Assembly (NCBI GenBank): GCA_045532055.1
Contig: JAZSFF010000041.1
Location: forward strand, 1 to 27,375
Source of the DNA: SIG440 sp045532055
Lineage (GTDB): Bacteria > Bacillota > Clostridia > Monoglobales > Monoglobaceae
DNA: 27,375 bases
Direction of reading: 5' to 3'
Shown here: piece after piece, positions 8,323 to 15,368 of the stretch
How positions within the stretch are numbered: the stretch's first letter is position 1
Layout: each line of letters begins with the position of its first letter
Position numbers and translations under genes: made by a program
The notes under the pieces: generated by a model
What the model was told of the DNA's origin: nothing
Databases searched by the model: none
What the model saw: the letters and a program-made list of their open reading frames with translations, nothing else

Positions 8323-8791
8323 ATGCCTCACCTCTTGTGACCTTTATTCCCAATTTTTCAAAACATTTGTTTATGTCGGATATGCCAAATCCACGCCTTA
8401 CAAGATGTGCTTTGGCTTTTTCAACTTCTTTCCAGTCCAAAAACACCTTGTTGCCAAACTTCAGTTCGGCATATTCATAAAGCTGTGCTGATGCATCAAC
8501 TTCTGTTTCGGCCATTGCTTTTTCAATAACACTTGTGGCAATACCCTTTCTAGCAAGTTCCTGCTTGATTCGATAAAACCCTTTCATATTGATGCATACA
8601 CCATCATGAATATACATTCTGGCATATTCTTCATCATCAAGAATCCCCGCAGAACAAAACTCACTCACAGTAAGTTCTGCAATATCTTCCGAAACACCCT
8701 TTTGGATGAGTTTTTGATATACTTCTTTGCAGGTGTACGTTTTGTATGACAAAAGCTTTGCGGCAATTCCTTTGGCTTTTTTCAGTTCCAT
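8315..8791 (-). CDS. recX: Regulatory protein RecX
   Basis: 158 residues from the ATG at 8791. RecX binds RecA filaments and modulates (usually restrains) recombinase activity. It has the three-helix repeat pattern of the family: LLSYKTYTCKEVYQKLIQKG, then GILDDEEYARMYI, KGFYRIKQELARKGI and KAKAHLVRRGFGISDI. The start is uncertain: the ribosome binding site is poor (GGGCGTGAAG), and in-frame GTG (8800) and TTG (8806) codons lie just upstream. It follows recA after a 66-base gap holding a hairpin that may limit readthrough, and it overlaps rimO. Confidence 0.92.
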   Translation of the reverse strand: MELKKAKGIAAKLLSYKTYTCKEVYQKLIQKGVSEDIAELTVSEFCSAGILDDEEYARMYIHDGVCINMKGFYRIKQELARKGIATSVIEKAMAETEVDASAQLYEYAELKFGNKVFLDWKEVEKAKAHLVRRGFGISDINKCFEKLGIKVTRGEAYE

Positions 8792-8815
8792 AAACTTCAC
8801 GCCCAATATGATATT

Positions 8816-8846
8816 TGTGGTGCAAAAGACAAGCTATTGCACCACA
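8816..8846 (-). repeat. Hairpin between recA and recX (possible attenuator)
   Basis: Perfect 10-base inverted repeat TGTGGTGCAA / TTGCACCACA with an 11-base loop, between the recA stop and the recX start. No clear U-tract follows on the minus strand, so it may be a partial terminator or an RNA-stability element rather than a full stop. Confidence 0.6.
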
Positions 8847-8857
8847 TCTGTTTTAAT

Positions 8858-9928
8858 CTATCTCTTTCTTGATGCAGGCTTTGGAACAGGTGAAAATGCG
8901 GTTGACATTTCCTGTGCATCCTCTGCATTTTCGTCAAGGAGCGGAAGTCCTGCCTTCTCCCTTATCTTCTGCTCAATTTCAAAGCACAAAGCAGCATCTT
9001 CTTCAAGAAGTTTTTTCACAGATTCACGGCCTTGACCAAGTTTCTCACCCTCGTACGAGAACCATGAACCTGACTTTTGAATAACGCCAAAGTCAACACC
9101 AACATCTACAATGTTGCCACTCTTCGAAATGCCCTCGCCATAAATAATGTCAAACTCTGCTTCTTTGAAAGGGGGAGCAACCTTGTTCTTCACCACCTTA
9201 ACCTTAGTATGGTTGCCGATTGCACCCTCATCGCCTTTGACAGCCTCCACACGACGCACATCAAGTCGTACTGAAGAATAATATTTGAGGGCACGACCGC
9301 CAGCCGTTGTCTCGGGGTTGCCGAACATAACTCCAACCTTTTCACGAAGCTGGTTGATAAAAATCGCGGTGGTATTTGACTTGCTTACAACAGATGTAAG
9401 CTTTCTCAGTGCCTGCGACATAAGTCTTGCCTGAAGACCCACGTGTGAATCACCCATAAGCCCCTCAATTTCCTGTTTTGGCACCAATGCTGCAACTGAG
9501 TCGATTACAATTACATCAATAGCACCTGAACGAACAAGCTGTTCAGTAATTTCAAGAGCCTGCTCCCCTGTGTCCGGCTGAGAAACAATCAAATCGTCAA
9601 TGCGAACGCCCAGTTTCTCTGCATAAACAGGGTCAAGTGCGTGCTCCGCATCAATAAATGCCGCCTCACCGCCCAGTTTCTGGGCCTCTGCCACGATATG
9701 CAATGCAACAGTTGTCTTACCTGAAGATTCAGGCCCGTAAATTTCAACAATTCTGCCTCTGGGAACACCACCGATTCCCAAAGCAATATCCAGTGCCATA
9801 GAGCCTGTAGGTATTGCCTCAACCTCCGCATTTGTTTTTTCGCCCAAACGCATAACAGCGCCGGCACCATACTGTTTTTCTATCTGTCCAAAAACGCTCT
9901 CCAGAGCTTTTCTTTTTTCTTCCTGCAT
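8858..9928 (-). CDS. recA: Recombinase RecA
   Basis: 356 residues from the ATG at 9928. RecA forms filaments on single-stranded DNA, drives strand exchange and triggers LexA cleavage. Walker A is GPESSGKT (residues 65-72); VIVIDSVAALVPKQEIEG, MSQALRKLT and INQLREKVGVMFGNPETT are RecA signatures including the mobile loops. An in-frame ATG at 9976 would add 16 residues and has a fair GGAGATGGAAGA upstream, whereas 9928 has only a loosely spaced GGCGG. Family length and the usual N-terminus favour 9928, but the longer form is possible because the promoter lies upstream of both. Transcribed toward recX. Confidence 0.96.
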   Translation of the reverse strand: MQEEKRKALESVFGQIEKQYGAGAVMRLGEKTNAEVEAIPTGSMALDIALGIGGVPRGRIVEIYGPESSGKTTVALHIVAEAQKLGGEAAFIDAEHALDPVYAEKLGVRIDDLIVSQPDTGEQALEITEQLVRSGAIDVIVIDSVAALVPKQEIEGLMGDSHVGLQARLMSQALRKLTSVVSKSNTTAIFINQLREKVGVMFGNPETTAGGRALKYYSSVRLDVRRVEAVKGDEGAIGNHTKVKVVKNKVAPPFKEAEFDIIYGEGISKSGNIVDVGVDFGVIQKSGSWFSYEGEKLGQGRESVKKLLEEDAALCFEIEQKIREKAGLPLLDENAEDAQEMSTAFSPVPKPASRKR

Positions 9929-10013
9929 GTTAAAGACCGCCTTTCCGAAGCTGGAATGTATGCTTAAATTTCGCATTCTTCCATCTCCGCTAACTACATT
10001 CTATTACAAAATA

Positions 10014-10042
10014 ATAATATCATATCTGCCGTATAAAGTCAA
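10014..10042 (-). promoter_or_regulatory. SigA-type promoter for recA
   Basis: Minus strand TTGACT (10042-10037), 17-base spacer, TATTAT (10019-10014). No GAAC-N4-GTTC LexA box of the Bacillus type is visible around it. Confidence 0.7.
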
Positions 10043-10059
10043 GAAAACTAAATAGATTG

Positions 10060-10079
10060 TTCATGTTGATTCATGTTGA
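10060..10079 (+). repeat. 10-base perfect tandem repeat between the recA and thiT promoters
   Basis: TTCATGTTGA occurs twice head to tail (10060-10069 and 10070-10079). The second copy runs into the thiT -35 box (10076-10081), and the pair lies just upstream of the recA -35 box on the other strand. It may be a protein-binding site; no function is known. Confidence 0.6.
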
Positions 10080-10104
10080 CAAAGTATGAAATTTATGGTA
10101 TAAT
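10076..10104 (+). promoter_or_regulatory. Consensus SigA promoter for the TPP riboswitch-thiT unit
   Basis: TTGACA (10076-10081), 17-base spacer, TATAAT (10099-10104): a perfect match to consensus at both boxes. The start site would be near 10111, just before the aptamer. Confidence 0.85.
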
Positions 10105-10116
10105 ATTTTAAACTGA

Positions 10117-10207
10117 ATATTTGGGGAGCTTTCAAAGAGGCTGAGAGGAAATTGTGCATTTCGACCCATGAACCTGATACGGATAATGCCGGCGTAGGAA
10201 AATGTTA
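10117..10207 (+). ncRNA. TPP riboswitch (THI element)
   Basis: The conserved core is easy to read: GGGG...GAGGCTGAGAGGA for the pyrimidine-sensing arm (10123-10148) and GACCCATGAACCTGATAC plus GGATAATGCCGGCGTAGGAAA for the pyrophosphate-sensing arm (10163-10202). It lies between a consensus promoter and an intrinsic terminator upstream of thiT. It should switch the thiamine transporter off when thiamine pyrophosphate is plentiful. The outer limits are approximate because the P1 stem is not obvious by eye. Confidence 0.96.
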
Positions 10208-10223
10208 TAATTGCAATATTTCG

Positions 10224-10256
10224 GAGATTATCCTTTGGAGGATAATCTCTTTTTTT
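10224..10256 (+). terminator. Riboswitch expression-platform terminator
   Basis: Perfect 10-base stem GAGATTATCC (10224-10233) / GGATAATCTC (10240-10249) with a 6-base loop, then seven T. The 5' arm ATTATCC (10227-10233) can instead pair with aptamer bases GGATAAT (10181-10187), giving a simple terminator/antiterminator switch. Confidence 0.92.
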
Positions 10257-10313
10257 ACCTAAATCCACAGTCACAAGTTCGATATTCAGTAAAAATACAT
10301 AAGGAGTGTTTTT

Positions 10314-10868
10314 ATGACAAAAACAAAAAAACTAACCATAAGTGCTGTCCTTACAGCCCTTGCATTTGTATTGGTAATGGTATCAAAATTGTTGCCTGCG
10401 CCATGGACAGAGGGCGGCAATATCACCATCGCAAGCATGGTTCCTATTATTCTTGTTTCTATATTGCTGGGGACAAAGTGGGGGCTTGCCTCCGGTTTCG
10501 TCTTTTCTCTTATCCAGATGATGACAGGCTTTTATATACCCCCTGCTACCACTTTTTTAAGTTTCACCGGAGTAATACTGCTTGATTACGTTTTCGCTTT
10601 TACTTGTCTTGGTCTTGCAGATTTTTTTGTAAAGCTTATGGGCAATAGGCTCTGGGCAATCCCGTTGAGCGGCACAATAGTAACAGCAATCCGTTATGCA
10701 TTTCATGTTATCTCCGGTCTCTTAATATGGGGGGCATTTGCAGATACCGATTGTGTCATCATATACGCATTGCTTTACAACGGGTCATATATGATACCCG
10801 AGATGATTATTACCACCATCGTTCTTGCAGCCGTTACACCAAAGCTGAAGAAAAAACTCGAGGTATAG
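10314..10868 (+). CDS. thiT: ThiT, ECF-type thiamine transporter S component
   Basis: 184 residues, about six membrane segments starting at residue 9 (ISAVLTALAFVLVMVSKLLP). ThiT is the substrate-binding membrane subunit that docks on the shared EcfAA'T module to import thiamine. Family hallmarks include PAPWTEGGNITIASMVP, the LGTKWGLASGFVFSLIQMM segment, the RYAFHVISG motif and the late YNGSYMIPE motif, where aromatic, His and Asn residues line the thiamine pocket in known ThiT structures. The start is fixed by AAGGAG seven bases before the ATG. The TPP riboswitch directly upstream independently supports thiamine as substrate. No ECF ATPase genes are in the window. A strong terminator follows. 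Confidence 0.95.
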   Translation: MTKTKKLTISAVLTALAFVLVMVSKLLPAPWTEGGNITIASMVPIILVSILLGTKWGLASGFVFSLIQMMTGFYIPPATTFLSFTGVILLDYVFAFTCLGLADFFVKLMGNRLWAIPLSGTIVTAIRYAFHVISGLLIWGAFADTDCVIIYALLYNGSYMIPEMIITTIVLAAVTPKLKKKLEV

Positions 10869-10890
10869 CAACACAAATGCAATTATAACC

Positions 10891-10922
10891 AAAAAAGACA
10901 TCCTAACAAGGATGTCTTTTTT
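10891..10922. terminator. Bidirectional terminator after thiT
   Basis: AAAAAAGACATCC / GGATGTCTTTTTT, 13-base stem and 6-base loop, with A-run and T-run flanks. Ends thiT on the plus strand and backs up the tRNA terminator on the minus strand. Confidence 0.9.
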
Positions 10923-10925
10923 ACA

Positions 10926-10962
10926 TAATAAAAATCGGAACAAGCTAAACTTGTTCCGATTT
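10926..10962 (-). terminator. Terminator for tRNA-Lys
   Basis: AAATCGGAACAAG / CTTGTTCCGATTT, 13-base perfect stem and 5-base loop, followed on the minus strand by TTTATTATG. It starts immediately at the encoded CCA end of the tRNA. Confidence 0.88.
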
Positions 10963-11037
10963 GGTACACCTTCACGGGCTCGAACCGTGGACACCCTGAT
11001 TAAGAGTCAGGTGCTCTACCAACTGAGCTAAAGGTGC
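10962..11037 (-). tRNA. tRNA-Lys (anticodon CTT)
   Basis: 76 bases with a complete cloverleaf. Acceptor stem GCACCTT / AAGGTGT (one G-U pair at the end), D arm TAGCTCAGTTGGTAGAGCA, anticodon stem CCTGA / TCAGG around loop CTCTTAA giving anticodon CTT, T arm CACGG-TTCGAGC-CCGTG, discriminator A and an encoded CCA. It decodes AAG. It stands alone with its own promoter and terminator, between thiT and the V-ATPase operon. Confidence 0.97.
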
Positions 11038-11071
11038 ATAAATTTGTGTGCTTGTCCAACACGCAAGATAT

Positions 11072-11100
11072 AGTATACTCGTTTTAGCCTTGTTTGTCAA
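11072..11100 (-). promoter_or_regulatory. SigA-type promoter for tRNA-Lys
   Basis: Minus strand TTGACA (11100-11095), 17-base spacer, TATACT (11077-11072), about 35 bases before the mature tRNA 5' end. Confidence 0.8.
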
Positions 11101-11109
11101 GCTTTTTTT

Positions 11110-11156
11110 GAAAATTTTTTAAAAATTTTTGGGCAATGCAATGCTGCACTGCCCAA
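11110..11156 (-). terminator. Terminator of the V-ATPase operon
   Basis: 12-base stem TTGGGCAATGCA / TGCACTGCCCAA (one G-U pair), 4-base loop, then AAAATTTTT on the minus strand. It begins 12 bases after the atpD stop. Confidence 0.85.
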
Positions 11157-11167
11157 TCACCTTTTTA

Positions 11168-11833
11168 TTAATTGCGAGCTGTCCTTTTTGCCTCGATAGT
11201 CTCTTTAATCATCATGTCCTTGACTTTCATAAGACGCACCTGTGTACTTCTTTCGTTTTCGTCAAGTTTCATAGTGATATACTTGATGTTTGCCTCTGTC
11301 TCGGGTATCATAACATGTTCAAGAGCGTTTACACGGCGACGTGTTTTTTCAATTTCTGCCGCCATAAGCTGACATGACTTTTCAATCTCCGCAAGTTTCA
11401 GCATATCAGGGAAGATATCCGACAAAGACTTCACCGCATAATCCAAATCGCTGGAAGTAAAGGCAAAACCATACGAATACATATCATTTTCCCCTGGTGC
11501 TCTTGTTTTATAGTCAAACTTTGGGATATCAACACTCATCACATTCTCTGTTTCCACATCAACTGAAAGTGACTGAAGAGGTGCCATCAGTGCTGTATTC
11601 AAAGTTTCTTCACGCATAACAGCCTTTGCAAGCACAAAGTTGCGGTTTGCATTTTCAAGGCCTTTTTCCACCTTTTGACGAAGAGCCATATTCTCTTTTA
11701 CAAGTTCCAGGAATCTACGCATAAGCTCATCACGCTTATCTTTGAGCAGCTTGTGTCCTCTTTTTGCGGTAACAAGCTTTTTCTTGAGCCTTGTAAGTTC
11801 CATTCGTGTGGGGTTTACTGTTGTTGATGCCAC
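11168..11833 (-). CDS. atpD: V-type ATP synthase subunit D
   Basis: 221 residues from a GTG at 11833. Subunit D is the central rotor shaft that turns inside the A3B3 head. The N-terminal VNPTRMELTRLKKKL followed by a long helix, and the C-terminal helix with TRRRVNALEHVMIPE, are family hallmarks; both ends form the antiparallel coiled coil. The GTG at 11833 gives the usual N-terminus and has GGTGA five bases upstream; another in-frame GTG at 11842 would add three residues. Last gene of the operon and in the left-hand codon style, unlike genes upstream of mid-atpB. Confidence 0.94.
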   Translation of the reverse strand: MASTTVNPTRMELTRLKKKLVTAKRGHKLLKDKRDELMRRFLELVKENMALRQKVEKGLENANRNFVLAKAVMREETLNTALMAPLQSLSVDVETENVMSVDIPKFDYKTRAPGENDMYSYGFAFTSSDLDYAVKSLSDIFPDMLKLAEIEKSCQLMAAEIEKTRRRVNALEHVMIPETEANIKYITMKLDENERSTQVRLMKVKDMMIKETIEAKRTARN

Positions 11834-11850
11834 ACTATTCACCAGCCTTT

Positions 11851-13221
11851 TTATCCAACATAATATTTCTCAATAAACTCGTCCTTAATTCTCTTGAGCT
11901 CGCTCTTGGGCAAAATTGAAAGGAGTTTCCAGCCAATCTCCAAGGTTTCTTCAATGCTCCTGTCTTTGTCATAGCCCTGAGAAACATATTCTTCCTCAAA
12001 CTTATCAGCAAACTTTGCATAAATCTTATCCATGTCGGTAAGTGCCGCCTCGCCTAAAATTACCATGAGTTCACGGGCATCCTTGCCACGGGCATATGCC
12101 GCAAAAAGCTGATTCATGGTGTTTGCATGGTCTGCACGGGTTTTGCCCTCTCCTATACCCTTGTCCTTAAGACGTGAGAGCGATGGCAAAACATCGATAG
12201 GGGGCATAACATTCTTTCGGTACAAATCACGGCTCAAGATAATCTGACCCTCTGTGATATATCCCGTAAGGTCAGGGATAGGGTGAGTTTTGTCATCTTC
12301 GGGCATTGTAAGAATGGGTATCATTGTTATGCTTCCGTTCTTGCCCTTTTGTCTGCCGGCTCTTTCATACATAGTTGCAAGGTCGGTATACATATATCCG
12401 GGATAGCCACGACGTCCGGGAACTTCTTTTCGTGCAGCCGAAACCTCACGAAGAGCATCGGCATAGTTGGTGATATCTGTCAGGATAACCAAAACATGCA
12501 TACCTTTGTCAAATGCCAGATATTCCGCAGCAGTAAGTGCCATTTTGGGTGTAGCAATACGTTCAACAGCAGGGTCGTTTGCAAGGTTTACAAACATCAC
12601 CGTTCTGTCTATTGCACCTGTTTCTTTAAAGCTGTTGATAAAGAACTCTGATTCTTCAAAGGTTATGCCCATTGCCGCAAAAACAACAGCAAAAGGTTCT
12701 GTTGTGCCTCTTACCTGTGCCTGTCTTGCAATCTGCGCTGCAAGCCTTGCATGTGGCAGACCACTGGCTGAGAAAATGGGGAGTTTCTGTCCTCTTACAA
12801 GAGTATTAAGTCCGTCGATTGCAGAAACACCTGTCTGAATGAACTCTGACGGGAAAGCACGAGCAGCCGGGTTCATCGGTGCACCGTTAACGTCGAGTCT
12901 CTTCTCCGGAATGATTTCCGGACCGCCATCTATCGGTCTGCCAAGGCCGTCGAATACACGGCCGAGCATGTCTGTTGAAACACCGAGTTCCATCTGACGT
13001 CCGCTGAAGCGAACTTTAGAGTCAGCGAGGTTAATACCTGTTGAGCTCTCGAAGAGCTGAACAACAGCGTTAGAACCGTCAACTTCAAGAACACGGCAAC
13101 GGCGCTTCTCGCCGTTTGCAAGTTCGATTTCACCAAGTTCGTTGTAAGTAACGTTCTCAACGTCACGAACAATCATAAGAGGACCTGCAACCTCTTGTAT
13201 GGTTCTATACTCCTTTGGCAT
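11851..13221 (-). CDS. atpB: V-type ATP synthase subunit B (codon-use break inside)
   Basis: 456 residues, normal length and intact. Subunit B is the non-catalytic regulatory partner of A in the A3B3 head. Recognisable segments are GRVFDGLGRPIDGGPEI, AIDGLNTLVRGQKLPIFSASGLPH, GITFEESEFF and PGRRGYPGYMYTDLATMYERAG. The ATG follows GGAGGAGG and overlaps the atpA stop by one base (TAATG). Codon use changes sharply inside the gene: Pro codons at residues 1-124 are mostly CCG (6 of 8), those from P148 on are CCC, CCT or CCA (15 of 15). The protein is continuous across the break, so either recombination or a mis-joined assembly could explain it. Confidence 0.96.
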   Translation of the reverse strand: MPKEYRTIQEVAGPLMIVRDVENVTYNELGEIELANGEKRRCRVLEVDGSNAVVQLFESSTGINLADSKVRFSGRQMELGVSTDMLGRVFDGLGRPIDGGPEIIPEKRLDVNGAPMNPAARAFPSEFIQTGVSAIDGLNTLVRGQKLPIFSASGLPHARLAAQIARQAQVRGTTEPFAVVFAAMGITFEESEFFINSFKETGAIDRTVMFVNLANDPAVERIATPKMALTAAEYLAFDKGMHVLVILTDITNYADALREVSAARKEVPGRRGYPGYMYTDLATMYERAGRQKGKNGSITMIPILTMPEDDKTHPIPDLTGYITEGQIILSRDLYRKNVMPPIDVLPSLSRLKDKGIGEGKTRADHANTMNQLFAAYARGKDARELMVILGEAALTDMDKIYAKFADKFEEEYVSQGYDKDRSIEETLEIGWKLLSILPKSELKRIKDEFIEKYYVG

Positions 13222-14996
13222 TAATAGTCCTCCTCCTTATTCAAAGCATCGGCAAGCTCTGAGTTGAGTCTTGCATCGATCTTTGCATATTCTGCATCGA
13301 TATCGTCTTCCTTAATGTACTTGAAACGTCCGATAGCTTCACGTACCGGAAGGTCGATGATGTCCTTAATGGAGGCACCCTTAGTAAGAGCATCAGCTGA
13401 TCTCTCATAGAAGTCAACGATGAGAGTCATCATGTAGTGCATCTTCTTCGGAGAAGTATATGTGTCAACCGGATCGAAAGCAACCTGATGAAGGAAGTCC
13501 TCACGGATTGAACGAGCAGCTTCCATCTTAAGACGGTCAGACTCACCAAGTGCGTCCATACCAACCATCTTAACGATTTCTTCAAGCTCTGCCTCTTCTG
13601 TGAGAAGAGTCATCATCTTACCACGGAGTGTTGTCCAATCGTCAGCAACGTTTGAGTTGAACCACTTACCGAGATTGTCAGCATAAAGTGAGTAAGATGT
13701 AAGCCAGTTAATAGCCGGGAAGTGTCTCTTATAAGCAAGAGAAGCATCAAGACCCCAGTAAACCTTAACGATACGAAGTGTAGCCTGGGATACCGGCTCA
13801 GAGATGTCACCACCCGGAGGTGATACGGCACCGATTACAGAGAGAGCACCCTCTCTCTCATCAGAACCGAGAGAAATAACGCGGCCTGCACGCTCATAGA
13901 ACTGAGCGATACGAGAACCGAGGTATGCTGGGTAACCTTCCTCACCCGGCATTTCCTCAAGACGACCTGACATTTCACGAAGAGCCTCAGCCCAACGAGA
14001 TGTAGAGTCAGCCATGAGAGCTACTGAGTAACCCATGTCTCTGAAGTACTCAGCGATTGTAATACCTGTGTAAACTGATGCCTCACGAGCAGCAACAGGC
14101 ATATCTGATGTATTTGCAATAAGTACAGTTCTCTCCATGAGAGACTTACCTGTATGCGGGTCGATAAGTTCCGGGAACTCGAGAAGAACGTCTGTCATCT
14201 CGTTACCACGCTCACCGCAACCGATGTAAACAACGATTTCAGCATCTGCCCATTTAGCAAGCTGGTGCTGTGTAACAGTCTTACCTGAACCGAACGGGCC
14301 CGGGATTGCTGCAACACCACCCTTTGCAAGCGGGAACATAGCGTCAACAACACGCTGTCCTGTTACAAGCGGCATATCCGGATTTATCTTTCTAGCGTAC
14401 GGACGACCAACACGAACCGGCCACTTCTGCATAAGGCCAACTTCCTCAATCTGTCCGTCAGCTGTCTCTACTGTTGCAACGATCTCGTCAACAGTAAAGT
14501 CGCCTTCTTTAATTGACTTAATCTTACCGCCGCGAGCTTTCGGATTAAGCATAATCTTGTGGAGAACAACCTCTGTCTCCTGAACAGTACCAACAACGTC
14601 ACCTGCAACTACAGAGTCGCCCTCTTTAACTGTCGGTACGAAGTGCCACTTCTTCTCTCTGTCGAGAGACGGAACTTCGATACCTCTTGTGAGGTTGTTA
14701 CCACTCTGAGCCATAATCTTCTCAAGCGGTCTCTGGATACCGTCATAAATTGTTGTAATAAGTCCCGGTCCAAGCTCAACGCTGAGCGGTACACCGGTAG
14801 ACTCAACAGCAGTTCCTGTACCGAGGCCTGAAGTCTCCTCATAAACCTGTACAGAAGCTCTGTCTTCGTGCATTTCGATTATTTCACCAATAAGTCTCTC
14901 GTCACCAACTCGTACAACGTCGAACATATTCGCGTCGCGCATGCCATCGGCAATAACAAGTGGTCCGGAAACTTTGGTAATAGTACCTTTACTCAT
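13221..14996 (-). CDS. atpA: V-type ATP synthase subunit A (catalytic)
   Basis: 591 residues from the ATG at 14996. Subunit A holds the catalytic nucleotide sites that couple ATP hydrolysis or synthesis to rotation. The P-loop GPFGSGKT is at residues 233-240, with YIGCGERGNEM and MADSTSRWAEALREMSGRLEEMPGEEGYPAYL downstream; the A-type-specific non-homologous insertion lies at about 110-200. AGTGAT seven bases upstream resembles the distal part of a Shine-Dalgarno; an in-frame GTG at 15008 would add four residues. It is separated from atpF by 54 bases, the largest gap in the catalytic-head block, and is coupled to atpB. Confidence 0.97.
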   Translation of the reverse strand: MSKGTITKVSGPLVIADGMRDANMFDVVRVGDERLIGEIIEMHEDRASVQVYEETSGLGTGTAVESTGVPLSVELGPGLITTIYDGIQRPLEKIMAQSGNNLTRGIEVPSLDREKKWHFVPTVKEGDSVVAGDVVGTVQETEVVLHKIMLNPKARGGKIKSIKEGDFTVDEIVATVETADGQIEEVGLMQKWPVRVGRPYARKINPDMPLVTGQRVVDAMFPLAKGGVAAIPGPFGSGKTVTQHQLAKWADAEIVVYIGCGERGNEMTDVLLEFPELIDPHTGKSLMERTVLIANTSDMPVAAREASVYTGITIAEYFRDMGYSVALMADSTSRWAEALREMSGRLEEMPGEEGYPAYLGSRIAQFYERAGRVISLGSDEREGALSVIGAVSPPGGDISEPVSQATLRIVKVYWGLDASLAYKRHFPAINWLTSYSLYADNLGKWFNSNVADDWTTLRGKMMTLLTEEAELEEIVKMVGMDALGESDRLKMEAARSIREDFLHQVAFDPVDTYTSPKKMHYMMTLIVDFYERSADALTKGASIKDIIDLPVREAIGRFKYIKEDDIDAEYAKIDARLNSELADALNKEEDY

Positions 14997-15050
14997 TCTA
15001 ACTATCACTTGCCTTTCTGTTTACGGCTGTTATTTTTTATTAATTACGCA

Positions 15051-15368
15051 TTACGCGTCTGAAAGTATATCTGAGCCAACTGCCTGTTCTACAGACTTGC
15101 TGACGTTTCTCATACCAAGACCTGTATTTCCCTGAATACCCGGAATTGGAATAATAGCCGGTACAGGTAACTCACGATAGCGGTCGAGTTCGCTTTCGAT
15201 TTCAGTAGCAAGCTGCTCTGTTATAAAGATAACAGCGTAGCCGCCGTCAACCATTTGTCGAAGTTGGTGAACTGCAGCAGAAGCCTCGTCGATCGGATAA
15301 ATCTCAAGTCCGATTGAAGCAAAGCCGTAGATGCTGTCTTTATCACCCATTGCGGCAATCTTATACAT
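15051..15368 (-). CDS. atpF: V-type ATP synthase subunit F
   Basis: 105 residues. Subunit F (NtpG in Enterococcus) binds the central stalk with D and tunes ATPase activity. MYKIAAMGDKDSIYGFASIGLEI fits the family's Rossmann-like N-terminus, followed by YAVIFITEQLA and PAIIPIPGIQGNTGLGM. Its start overlaps the end of atpC by eight bases. Position between C and A matches the standard operon order. Confidence 0.95.
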   Translation of the reverse strand: MYKIAAMGDKDSIYGFASIGLEIYPIDEASAAVHQLRQMVDGGYAVIFITEQLATEIESELDRYRELPVPAIIPIPGIQGNTGLGMRNVSKSVEQAVGSDILSDA

